Shown: positions 36,256-44,135 of the stretch, in pieces
Position numbering within the stretch: the stretch's first letter is position 1
Layout of the letters: each line of letters begins with the position of its first letter
Origin: JACVRW01 sp963813495
Lineage (GTDB): Bacteria > Actinomycetota > Thermoleophilia > Solirubrobacterales > Thermoleophilaceae
Length of the DNA stretch: 64,000 nucleotides
NCBI GenBank assembly: GCA_963813495.1
Contig: CAWEZC010000001.1
Location: 262,130 to 326,129 of the forward strand
Direction of reading: 5' to 3'
Notes under the pieces: model-generated
Seen by the model: only the letters and a program-made list of their open reading frames with translations
What the model was told of the DNA's origin: nothing
The model's database searches: none
Translations under genes and position numbers: made by a program

Positions 36256-36867
36256 ATGGTGGTCGCGATCGACGGCCCCGCGGGAGCGGGCAAGAGCACG
36301 GTCGCTCGCGCGACGGCGCGCGCGCTCGGCTTCCCCTACCTGGACTCGGGTGCGATGTACCGCGCCGTCGGGCTGATGACCCTGCGCCACGGCGGTGCGG
36401 CGTCGGAGCAGGCCGAGGTGCTGGAGCTCGAACTCGGGGACCGGGTGATCGCCAACGGCGAAGACGTGACCGAGGCCATCCGCACGCCCGAGGTCTCCGA
36501 GGCCGCCTCCAGGGTGGCCACCAACCCGGCTGTGCGCCAAGCGCTGGCGGGCAAGCAGCGGGAGCTGCTGCTGCGCGGCGACTGGGTGGCCGAAGGGCGA
36601 GACATCGGCACGGTGGTGGCCCCCGACGCCACGGTAAAGATCTTCCTCACGGCGAGTCCCGAGGAGCGCGCGCGCCGGCGCGCCAGCGAGCTCGGCACGG
36701 ACGTGCAGACCGTGGCGCGCGACCAGGCCCTTCGCGACGCCCAGGACGAGACGCGCGAGCACTCGCCCCTTGCGCTCGCCCCTGGGGCGATCGAGCTCGA
36801 CACCACCGGTCTGAGCGTGGACGAGGTGGTCGGGCGGATCGTCGAGCTCGTGGAGCAGGCCCGGTGA
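36256..36867 (+). CDS. cmk: Cytidylate kinase
   Basis: Phosphorylates CMP and dCMP. The 203-residue protein starts with the P-loop GPAGAGKST, then YLDSGAMYRAVGL and GRDIGTVVAPDA, typical of Cmk. It is about 20 residues shorter than the E. coli enzyme. The stop overlaps the der GTG. The order aroA-cmk-der is common in Gram-positive bacteria. Confidence 0.95.
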   Translation: MVVAIDGPAGAGKSTVARATARALGFPYLDSGAMYRAVGLMTLRHGGAASEQAEVLELELGDRVIANGEDVTEAIRTPEVSEAASRVATNPAVRQALAGKQRELLLRGDWVAEGRDIGTVVAPDATVKIFLTASPEERARRRASELGTDVQTVARDQALRDAQDETREHSPLALAPGAIELDTTGLSVDEVVGRIVELVEQAR

Positions 36868-38168
36868 AGCGGCCCACCGTGGCGGTGGTGGGCTATCCGA
36901 ACGTCGGCAAGTCAACGCTGGTCAACCGCCTCTCCGGCACACGGGCGGCAGTGGTGCACGAGCAGGCCGGGGTCACGCGCGACCGTAAGGAGATCGACGC
37001 CGACTGGAACGGGCTCGGCTTCACGCTGATCGACACCGGCGGAGTGGACTTCGCCGGCGAGCATGAGATGGCCGAGGAGATTCGCCGGCAGGCTCTGATC
37101 GCCCTGGGCGAGGCCGATCTCACCGTGATGGTGGTGGATGCGCGGGCCGGGCTGCGGCCCGGCGACGAGGAGCTGGCGCGCGAGCTGCGCGGCGCCAGCG
37201 TCCCGGTCATCGTGGCCGCCAACAAGGTCGACGACGCCCGCTCCGCGGGCCTGGCCGCGGAGTTCTACGGCCTCGGCCTGGGTGACCCGATCGCGGTCTC
37301 GGCCACCCAGGGGCTGGGCACGGGCGATCTCCTCGATCGCGTGGTGGAGAGCCTTCCCCAGGGGCAGGGGGAGCAGTCAGAATCCGCTCGTCTGGCGGTC
37401 ATCGGGCGACCAAACGTGGGGAAATCCTCGTTGGTCAACCGGCTGCTGGGGGAGGAGCGGGTGATCGTCACCGACGTCGCCGGCACCACCCGGGACGCCA
37501 TTGACACGCGCATCGAGTTCGAGGGCCGGCCGGTCGTCCTGGTGGATACCGCTGGCCTGCGCAGGCGGACCAAGGTCGCGGGCACCGTCGACTACTACGC
37601 CCAGCTGCGCTCCGAGCAGGCCGCCGACCGCGCCCAGGTGGCGATCGTGGTGTGCGACGCGAGCGAGGGCGTGACCTCCGAGGACCTGCACATCGCCGAG
37701 CTGGCGATGAAGAAGAAGTGCGCCACCGTGATCGCGCTCAACAAGTGGGACGCGACGGGGACGGATCTGGAGGACGCCAAGGCGCGCGTGGAGCGCAAGC
37801 TGCGCCAGCGCCCGCAGGTGATGGCGGTATCCGCCCAGAGCGGACGCGGCCTCAAGCGGCTGGTGGCCGAGGCCCTGAGCCTGACCGACCGCTCGTCGCA
37901 GTGGCTCCAGACCGCCGAGCTCAACCGCTTCCTGGGCGACCTTCAGACCATCCGGGAGCCGCCCGCCTCTCGGGGCAAGCGGCTGCGCATGTACTACATG
38001 GCCCAGTTCGAGACCTCACCGCCTCGGTTTGCCATCCAGGTGAACGACCGCGGCCGTGTCACCCGCGACTACGCGTACTTCCTCGAGAACCGGCTACGCG
38101 AGCGCTACGGACTGCAGGGTGTGCCGCTGGTGATCGACTTCAAGACCAGCAGGGGGCGCGGGGAGTAG
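36864..38168 (+). CDS. der: Ribosome-associated GTPase Der (EngA)
   Basis: Assists assembly of the 50S subunit. The 434-residue protein has two tandem G domains, with P-loops GYPNVGKST (about residue 9) and GRPNVGKSS (about residue 178), DTGGV and DTAGL switch motifs, and two NKxD-type motifs (NKVD, NKWD). The C-terminal KH-like domain covers about 345-434. GTG start, coupled to cmk. Confidence 0.96.
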   Translation: MKRPTVAVVGYPNVGKSTLVNRLSGTRAAVVHEQAGVTRDRKEIDADWNGLGFTLIDTGGVDFAGEHEMAEEIRRQALIALGEADLTVMVVDARAGLRPGDEELARELRGASVPVIVAANKVDDARSAGLAAEFYGLGLGDPIAVSATQGLGTGDLLDRVVESLPQGQGEQSESARLAVIGRPNVGKSSLVNRLLGEERVIVTDVAGTTRDAIDTRIEFEGRPVVLVDTAGLRRRTKVAGTVDYYAQLRSEQAADRAQVAIVVCDASEGVTSEDLHIAELAMKKKCATVIALNKWDATGTDLEDAKARVERKLRQRPQVMAVSAQSGRGLKRLVAEALSLTDRSSQWLQTAELNRFLGDLQTIREPPASRGKRLRMYYMAQFETSPPRFAIQVNDRGRVTRDYAYFLENRLRERYGLQGVPLVIDFKTSRGRGE

Positions 38169-38206
38169 GAACGGCAGCAGTAGGGGGGCGAATCGGTGCC
38201 GCGTCA

Positions 38207-38239
38207 CAACTTGTGGCCCATATGGGGCCTCAACTTGTG
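38207..38239 (+). promoter_or_regulatory. Operator-like repeats at the start of the DUF559 gene
   Basis: CAACTTGTG occurs at 38207-38215 and again at 38231-38239, 24 bp apart in the same direction. Between them is a near-palindrome centred on GGCCCATATGGG (38215-38229, one extra G in the right arm) that contains the ATG. Repeats over a start codon suggest self-repression, as known for AbiE-type regulators. Confidence 0.4.
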
Positions 38240-39142
38240 TCGCCGGATGAGATCATCGCCAGCGAAGCCGCGCGGCAGCATCGGGTCGTGGCCCGCTGCC
38301 AACTGCTGGCCGCGGGGCTCAGCACGAAGCAGGTTCGGACCCGGGTCGCGCAGCACCGTCTGTTCCCTCTCTACCGCGGTGTCTATGCGGTCGGGACCCC
38401 CGATCCCGGGCCGATCGGCCGTCTCTTCGCGGCCGTTCTGGCCTGTGGCCACGGAGCGGTGCTGAGCCACCGGTCCGCGGCGGTCCACCACGGTCTGCTC
38501 AGCCGGGAGGCCGGCCCGGTCGACGTGACGGTCCCGCGCCGGCGAGGAAGCTCGCCGCGACGAGGCATCCGCCTGCACTGCTCCCCCTCACTGCTGCGTT
38601 TGGACACCACGCGCCGCCACGGCCTCCCTTGCACAACCGTCGAACGAACCCTCGTCGACCTCGCGGCACTCCAACCGAGCGAGCTGAAGCGAGCCGTCGA
38701 CCAGGCCTTCGTCCGCAAGCTGATAGGTCGCACCCGCATGGCGGACGCCCTCGACCGCGCAGCAGGCCGCCACGGAACCGCACACCTCCGCCGCGAGCTC
38801 GCCGGACTCCTTCCCCAGCTGCCGTTCACACGCAGCGAGCTGGAGCGACGCTTTCTGAGGATGCTGGAGAGAGCGAACCTGCCGCTGCCGACGGTGAACC
38901 GCCGCACGGAGACGCACCGCGTCGATTTCCACTGGGCCGCAGACGGCCTCGTGGTGGAGACCGACGGCCGCGGCGTCCACGACAACCCCCATTCCTTCGA
39001 GGAGGATCGGCGCCGCGATCTCGACCTCGAGCTCGCCGGACACCACGTGATTCGGCTCTCGTGGCGTCAGGTCGACGAGCAGCCGGGCCGCATCGCAGAG
39101 CTGTTGGCAATTCGGCTCAAACCGGCGCGAAGCGCGCCGTGA
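38222..39142 (+). CDS. AbiEi-like winged-helix protein with DUF559 nuclease-like domain
   Basis: The 306-residue protein has an N-terminal AbiEi antitoxin-type region (about 10-170: a helix-turn-helix with LSTKQVRTRV, then LYRGVYAVG and LSHRSAAVHHGLL). The C-terminal DUF559/Vsr-like fold (about 200-300) carries D235, E246-x-D248 and VIRLSWRQV, which resembles a PD-(D/E)xK nuclease core. It stands alone with no AbiEii toxin beside it. Such proteins are frequent in actinobacteria and of unknown role. ATG at 38222 or GTG at 38213 may be the start. It ends convergent with tnaA, overlapping by 26 bp. Confidence 0.75.
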   Translation: MGPQLVSPDEIIASEAARQHRVVARCQLLAAGLSTKQVRTRVAQHRLFPLYRGVYAVGTPDPGPIGRLFAAVLACGHGAVLSHRSAAVHHGLLSREAGPVDVTVPRRRGSSPRRGIRLHCSPSLLRLDTTRRHGLPCTTVERTLVDLAALQPSELKRAVDQAFVRKLIGRTRMADALDRAAGRHGTAHLRRELAGLLPQLPFTRSELERRFLRMLERANLPLPTVNRRTETHRVDFHWAADGLVVETDGRGVHDNPHSFEEDRRRDLDLELAGHHVIRLSWRQVDEQPGRIAELLAIRLKPARSAP

Positions 39143-40478
39143 AGTGGCGCAGCTGCGCCGGTTCCTCCACGATGCGCAGCCCGCGCAGCTCGTCCGAGCG
39201 GCCGGACACCAGCTCGCAGACCTCGATCACGTAGTCGATGTGCGACTGGGTGTAGGTGCGCCGCGGAATGGCCAGGCGCACCAGGTCCATGGCCGCGGGC
39301 TGCTCGCTGCCGTCGGGCTTGCGCCCGAACATCGCCGTGCCGATCTCACAGCCCCTGATGCCGCCCTCGCGGTAGAGGGCCACAGCCAGTGCCTGGCCGG
39401 GGTACTGGAGCGGAGGGATGTGCGGCAGCAGCGCGCGGGCGTCGAGGTAGACGGCGTGGCCGCCCACCGGCAGCACGACCGGAATCCCGGCCCGCTCGAG
39501 GGCATCGCCGAGGTAGGCGGTGGAGCGGATGCGATAGCGCAGGTAGTCCTCGTCGACGGCCTCGCGCAGCCCCTGGGCCAGCGCGTCCATGTCGCGTCCG
39601 GCCATGCCGCCGTAGGTGGGAAAGCCCTCGGTGAGGATCAGCAGGTTGCGGCTCTGCTCGGCCAGGTCGTCGTCGTCGACCGCCAGCCAGCCGCCGATGT
39701 TGCCCAGCGGATCCTTCTTGGCCGACATCGTCATGCCGTCGGCCAGCGCGGCCATCTCGCGCACGATGTCGGGCACCGGGACGTCGGCGTAGCCCTCCTC
39801 GCGCAGCTTCACGAACCAGGCGTTCTCGGCAAAGCGGCAGGCATCGAGGAACAGCGGCACGCTCCCGCACGCCTCGCGCACCGCGCGCAGGTTCTCCATC
39901 GACACCGGCTGGCCGCCGCCGGAGTTGTTGGTCACGGTGATCATCACCGCGGGCACGTCGCGCTCGGCCAGCACGCGCTCGAGCGCCTGGACGTCCATGT
40001 TGCCCTTGAACGGATGGCGCGACGAGGGCACGCGCGCCTCCGCCACCGGCAGGTCGAGCGCCTCCGCGCCGGTGAACTCGATGTTGGCGCGGGTCGTGTC
40101 GAAGTGCGTGTTGTTGGGGATCGTCCTGCCCGGGCCGCCCAGCACGCTGAACAGGATCTTCTCGGCGGCGCGGCCCTGGTGGGTGGGGATCAGGTGCTCG
40201 AAGGGGAACAGCTCCTGCACGGCGTCGCGGAAGCGAAACCAGGAGGCCGAGCCGGCGTAGGTCTCGTCTCCGCGCTGGATGCCTGCCCACTGCTCGCTCG
40301 ACATCGAGCCGGTGCCGGAGTCGGTGAGCAGGTCGATCAGCACGCGCGGCCCGGGAACGTTGAAGAGGTTGAACGCGGCCCGCTCGAGCTCCTCCTCGCG
40401 CTCCTCGCGCGTGGTCATCCGGATCGGCTCCACGGAGTGGATGCGGAAGGGCTCGACGATCGTGCGGAATGCGTCCAT
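39117..40478 (-). CDS. tnaA: Tryptophanase (tryptophan indole-lyase)
   Basis: PLP enzyme that splits Trp to indole, pyruvate and ammonia. The 453-residue protein covers the family from EPFRIHSVEPIRMTT to the C-terminus. K255 in MSAKKDPLGNIGG is the PLP lysine. Two positions separate it from tyrosine phenol-lyase: H445 in LRHFTARF matches His463 of E. coli TnaA (Phe in the lyase for Tyr), and GCEIG has Ile where that enzyme has Arg (MERG). No Shine-Dalgarno sequence precedes the ATG; TACACA lies eight bases upstream. No TnaC-like leader was found. Confidence 0.9.
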   Translation of the reverse strand: MDAFRTIVEPFRIHSVEPIRMTTREEREEELERAAFNLFNVPGPRVLIDLLTDSGTGSMSSEQWAGIQRGDETYAGSASWFRFRDAVQELFPFEHLIPTHQGRAAEKILFSVLGGPGRTIPNNTHFDTTRANIEFTGAEALDLPVAEARVPSSRHPFKGNMDVQALERVLAERDVPAVMITVTNNSGGGQPVSMENLRAVREACGSVPLFLDACRFAENAWFVKLREEGYADVPVPDIVREMAALADGMTMSAKKDPLGNIGGWLAVDDDDLAEQSRNLLILTEGFPTYGGMAGRDMDALAQGLREAVDEDYLRYRIRSTAYLGDALERAGIPVVLPVGGHAVYLDARALLPHIPPLQYPGQALAVALYREGGIRGCEIGTAMFGRKPDGSEQPAAMDLVRLAIPRRTYTQSHIDYVIEVCELVSGRSDELRGLRIVEEPAQLRHFTARFAPV

Positions 40479-40872
40479 GAGTCGTATGTGTACCGTGCCG
40501 ATGTGAGCCGACCTGTTCTGCGGACCGTTATCACCCAGGCGGCCCGGCCTCGGACGAGAGCACCGCCCTGGCCCGCAGCGGCTACCGCATCCTCTCGGTC
40601 AGCGACCTGGGCCGCGTCCCGCGCGTGCGCATCCGGCTCGCGCCCGCGGCTCGACCAGCCCGCCGAAGACGATGGCCGGGTGGGTGCGCACCGACGACCG
40701 GCAGCGGGGCGATCAGCATCGCGTCGCAGGTCGGCCGCTACCTCAACCGCGGCCGCGTCTGCCACGAACCGATCCAGCGACTGCTCGAGCGCCTCAGCGC
40801 CACGCTGGCGGCCGGGCGCCGGTGCGCGGGCCCGGCGTGCGGTTCCGAGCCATCTGTACCCTTCCCGGCTCC
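40479..40872 (+). other. 394-bp gap between divergent tnaA and metK
   Basis: It must hold the promoters of both genes. Frames are open here (for example GTG at 40625 to a stop at 40876), but none has a recognisable domain and the residues are Arg/Ala/Pro-rich, as is usual for GC-rich noncoding DNA. No SAM riboswitch fold was recognised before metK. Confidence 0.5.
40857..40862 (+). promoter_or_regulatory. Candidate -10 element of metK
   Basis: TACCCT ends ten bases before the metK ATG. No Shine-Dalgarno sequence lies between, consistent with a leaderless start. Confidence 0.4.
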
Positions 40873-42135
40873 ATGACGAGCGATCAGCTTTCAGACAACG
40901 AGTACCTGTTCACTTCCGAGTCGGTCACCGAAGGTCATCCGGACAAGGTGGCGGACCAGATCTCGGACGGCGTCCTGGACGCCGTGATGGCCGGGGACCC
41001 GACGGGCCGCGTGGCCTGTGAGACGCTCGTGAACACCGGTTTGGTCGTGGTTTCGGGCGAGATCACGACCGAGGTCTACGTGGACATCCCGAAGATTGCC
41101 CGCGAGACGATCCGCAAGATCGGCTACTCGGGGTCGCGCTACGGGTTCGACTGCGACAGCTGCGCCGTCATCTCGGCGATCGACGAGCAGTCGCCGGACA
41201 TCGCCCAGGGCGTCGACAAGGCCCTCGAGGCGCGCACCGACCCGGCCGACGACGACGAGCTCGACGTCGCCGGCGCCGGCGATCAGGGAATGATGTTCGG
41301 CTACGCCACGCGCGAGACGAAGGAGCTCATGCCGATGCCGATCTCGCTGGCGCACAAGCTGGCGCATCGGCTGGCCGAGGCACGCCGCGCCGAGGTCGTT
41401 CCCTACCTGGGCCCCGACGGCAAGACCCAGGTGACGGTCCGCTACGAGAACGGCCGGCCGATCGAGATCGAGAAGGTACTGATCTCGACCCAGCACAGGG
41501 ACGGGATCGACACGGACACGATGATCCGCCCCGACCTGTGGGAGCACGTGGTCCACCCGATCCTTCCCGCAGAGTTGTATGACGCGGGCACTCTGTCGGC
41601 CGACTCACCCAACTTCCTCGTCAATCCGACGGGCAAGTTCGTAGTCGGTGGCCCGGTGGGCGACGCGGGCCTGACGGGCCGCAAGATCATCGTCGACACC
41701 TACGGCGGCATGGCCCGCCACGGCGGGGGCGCGTTCTCGGGCAAGGATCCGTCCAAGGTCGACCGCTCGGCGGCTTACGCGGCCCGTTACGTGGCCAAGA
41801 ACATCGTGGCCGCCGGCCTGGCCGACCGCTGCGAGGTCCAGGTGGCCTACGCGATCGGCGTGGCGCACCCGGTTTCGGTGATGGCGGAGACGTTCGGCAC
41901 GGAACGCGTGTCGCGCTCGCAGATCGCCCAGCTGATCGCCGAGCACTTCGACCTGCGCCCCGGCGCCTTCCGCGAGTACCTCAACCTGCACCGGCCGATC
42001 TACCAGAAGACCGCGGCCTACGGCCACTTCGGCCGCGAGGACCACGACTTCACCTGGGAGAAGACCGACAAGGCGGACACCCTGCGCGAAGCCGCGGGGC
42101 TGGGCGAGCGCAGCGCGCTGCCGGCCGAGGCCTAG
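40873..42135 (+). CDS. metK: S-adenosylmethionine synthetase
   Basis: Makes SAM from Met and ATP. The 420-residue protein has FTSESVTEGHPDKVADQISDG in its N-terminal domain, the signature GAGDQGMMFGYA in the middle and GGGAFSGKDPSKVDRSAAY near the C-terminus. All three tandem domains are present and the length is normal. The start gives the standard N-terminus. The 3' end overlaps the convergent LysE-type gene by 4 bp. Confidence 0.97.
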   Translation: MTSDQLSDNEYLFTSESVTEGHPDKVADQISDGVLDAVMAGDPTGRVACETLVNTGLVVVSGEITTEVYVDIPKIARETIRKIGYSGSRYGFDCDSCAVISAIDEQSPDIAQGVDKALEARTDPADDDELDVAGAGDQGMMFGYATRETKELMPMPISLAHKLAHRLAEARRAEVVPYLGPDGKTQVTVRYENGRPIEIEKVLISTQHRDGIDTDTMIRPDLWEHVVHPILPAELYDAGTLSADSPNFLVNPTGKFVVGGPVGDAGLTGRKIIVDTYGGMARHGGGAFSGKDPSKVDRSAAYAARYVAKNIVAAGLADRCEVQVAYAIGVAHPVSVMAETFGTERVSRSQIAQLIAEHFDLRPGAFREYLNLHRPIYQKTAAYGHFGREDHDFTWEKTDKADTLREAAGLGERSALPAEA

Positions 42136-42770
42136 CCTTCGGGCACCGGTTCCAGCGCCAGGCGTCCGCCCAGCAGCACCAGCAGGCCGCCCACCAGGCG
42201 GTCGATGACGCGCTTGGACCGTGCGTACCAGCGCCGCACCGGCGGGCGCGCGAACAGAACCGCCAGCAGGCAGTGCCACCACAGGGCGTTGGCCACCACG
42301 ATCGCGATGGCGGCCGCGACCACCCAAGCCGAGGCCGCCTGGTCGAGCACCGGGGCGAGGATGCTGCCGAAGAACACCGCCGCCTTGGGGTTGGTGAGGT
42401 TGGTGTACAGGCCGCGCCGAAACAGGCGCCAGCCGCCCGCGCCGACGCGCTCGCGGCTCGGCTGCGCTGCAGGCGGGGCGGCGTCGGCTCCGCGCCAGGT
42501 GATCGCCCCCAGGTAGACGAGGTAGGTGCCACCGGCCACCTGGATCGCCGAGCGCACCCAGCTCAGCTGCTCGAACACCAGCCCGAGGCCGGCCGCGGCG
42601 GCGCTGGAGAGCAGCAGCGACCCGGCGGCGACTCCCAGGGCCACGGCAAGCGCATCGCGCTGCGAGCGCGACATGGCCGTCTGGGTCACCACCAGCACGT
42701 TGGGCCCCGGGGAGGCCATGGCCACCAGATGGATCGTCGCGACGGACAGTAGGAGTGCGGCTGTGGACAT
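42132..42770 (-). CDS. LysE/RhtB-family amino acid exporter
   Basis: The 212-residue protein has about six membrane helices, the family N-terminal segment MASPGPNVLVV and TNLTNPKAAVFFGSILAPV in the middle. Members export Lys, homoserine, Thr or related compounds. The substrate cannot be told, but metK and a MetE-like gene flank it, which would suit export of Met-family amino acids. It is divergent from the MetE-like gene. Confidence 0.88.
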   Translation of the reverse strand: MSTAALLLSVATIHLVAMASPGPNVLVVTQTAMSRSQRDALAVALGVAAGSLLLSSAAAAGLGLVFEQLSWVRSAIQVAGGTYLVYLGAITWRGADAAPPAAQPSRERVGAGGWRLFRRGLYTNLTNPKAAVFFGSILAPVLDQAASAWVVAAAIAIVVANALWWHCLLAVLFARPPVRRWYARSKRVIDRLVGGLLVLLGGRLALEPVPEG

Positions 42771-42789
42771 GCGCTCGAACGCGTCCAGG

Positions 42790-42819
42790 TTGACTGAAGG
42801 CGACCGCCTGGGTTACGGT
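42790..42819 (+). promoter_or_regulatory. Promoter of the MetE-like gene
   Basis: TTGACT (42790-42795), an 18-bp spacer and TACGGT (42814-42819) precede a leader of about 72 nt. The leader ends in a strong AAGGAGGAG ribosome site nine bases before the ATG. Unlike most unit-starting genes here it is leadered. Confidence 0.55.
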
Positions 42820-42898
42820 CGCGACGCGGTGGGGAGACTGGTCTGTATCACAGGGCCGCCCGAGAGCGGCGACGAAGCACCCAAGGAGGAGCAACAGA

Positions 42899-44068
42899 AT
42901 GGCGTACGACCCTAGGACCGACACGGGAATACCGACTGAGCCGGTGGGGTCGCTACCGCGGCCGTCCACGCTGCAGGCGGCCTATGCGCAGTACGACGAG
43001 GGCAAGATCGACCAGGCGGCGCTCGAGGCCGAGCAGGACGCCGCCGTCAAGGACTCGATCGAGAACCAGGAGGCCGCAGGAGCGCCGATCATCTCCGACG
43101 GCGAGCAGCGCTGGTCGAGCTTTGCCACCTACCCGATCACCGACACCCTGGCGGGCACCGGCCTGGCCGACAACCTCGGCGCGGGCGGCCAGTACTTCGC
43201 GATCTTCGCCGACGGGCACAACCGCGAGCTGCCGCGCCTGACCGGTGGTCCGTTCAAGTACAAGACGTTCGCGGCGGACACGCTGAAGAAGTCGCTGCCC
43301 TACGCCAGCAAGCCGATGAAGCAGGCGGTGATCGCGCCGTCCATGCTCGCCCTCCTCTATCCCCTCAACGACGAGGTGGACGGCTACCCGCGCGAGCAGT
43401 TCGAGGAGGACCTCACCAACGAGACCGAGAAGGACATCCGCGGCGCCTTCGACGCCGGCGCGGAGCGGGTGTCGGTCGATTTCACCGAGGGCCGGCTGGC
43501 CACGCGCAACGATCCGCGCAACCCGTGGACCGGGGCGGGCATGCTGCCGCACTTCATCGAGCTCAACAACCGCGTCCTCGACCGCTTCTCGCCCGAGGAG
43601 CGCGTGAACATCGGCCTCCATACCTGCCCGGGTGGCGACCGCGACTCGGTGCACAGCGCTGACGTGCCCTACAACGACCTGCTGCCCAGCATGTTCCAGA
43701 TCAACGCCGGCTACTTCCTGATCCAGCTGGCCAGCGAGCGCGACAAGGACTCGGTCTACGAGTCGATCGGCAAGCACAGCCGCGAGGACGCCAACGGGGT
43801 CGCGCAGATGTGTTACGTCGGCGTCATCAACCCGCAGAACCCGCGGGTGGAGAGCTCGCAGGAGGTCTGCGACGCCCTCGTCAGGGCCGCCGACTTCATT
43901 CCCAAGGAGCGCCTGGGCGCCACCGACGACTGCGGCTTCTCGCCCTTCTCGATCGACGAGAAGCCCAACCACGGGTCGCCCGACTATGCCCGCGAGGTGG
44001 CCTTCCAGAAGATCAAGAACCGGGTCGAGGGAACCCGGATGGCGGCCGAGAAGCTCGGCGTCTCCTAA
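42899..44068 (+). CDS. MetE-family (cobalamin-independent methionine synthase-like) protein
   Basis: The 389-residue protein matches the C-terminal catalytic barrel of MetE and has no N-terminal half. H241 and C243 in GLHTCPGG and C345 in DDCGFSPF fit three zinc ligands of MetE. The Glu ligand is not obvious, as the aligned stretch reads FLIQLASERD. It may be a short methionine synthase with a methyl donor other than methyl-folate, or a different thiol alkyltransferase of this family. It sits near metK, has its own promoter and a strong ribosome site, and is likely well expressed. Confidence 0.75.
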   Translation: MAYDPRTDTGIPTEPVGSLPRPSTLQAAYAQYDEGKIDQAALEAEQDAAVKDSIENQEAAGAPIISDGEQRWSSFATYPITDTLAGTGLADNLGAGGQYFAIFADGHNRELPRLTGGPFKYKTFAADTLKKSLPYASKPMKQAVIAPSMLALLYPLNDEVDGYPREQFEEDLTNETEKDIRGAFDAGAERVSVDFTEGRLATRNDPRNPWTGAGMLPHFIELNNRVLDRFSPEERVNIGLHTCPGGDRDSVHSADVPYNDLLPSMFQINAGYFLIQLASERDKDSVYESIGKHSREDANGVAQMCYVGVINPQNPRVESSQEVCDALVRAADFIPKERLGATDDCGFSPFSIDEKPNHGSPDYAREVAFQKIKNRVEGTRMAAEKLGVS

Positions 44069-44078
44069 ACGGGGGTAA

Positions 44079-44108
44079 GGCCGGTCCCGCGCCAGGGCGG
44101 GGCCGGCC
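44079..44108. terminator. Shared hairpin terminator between convergent genes
   Basis: GGCCGGTCCCGC (44079-44090) pairs with GCGGGGCCGGCC (44097-44108) over 12 bp with one G-U pair and a 6-nt loop. It starts 11 bases after the MetE-like stop and lies 28 bases from the adenylate cyclase stop. There is no U-tract, as is common in actinobacteria. It can serve both strands. Confidence 0.65.
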
Positions 44109-44135
44109 AGCGCCCGCATGCGGCGCCGCAGGCGC

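Noticed and set aside
40625..40876. A plus-strand gene in the tnaA-metK gap
   Set aside because: It is Arg/Ala/Pro-rich with no domain and overlaps the metK start; it looks like an open frame in GC-rich DNA.
42771..42898. SAM or cobalamin riboswitch before the MetE-like gene
   Set aside because: No conserved riboswitch core was recognised; the leader is short and explained by a promoter and a ribosome site.
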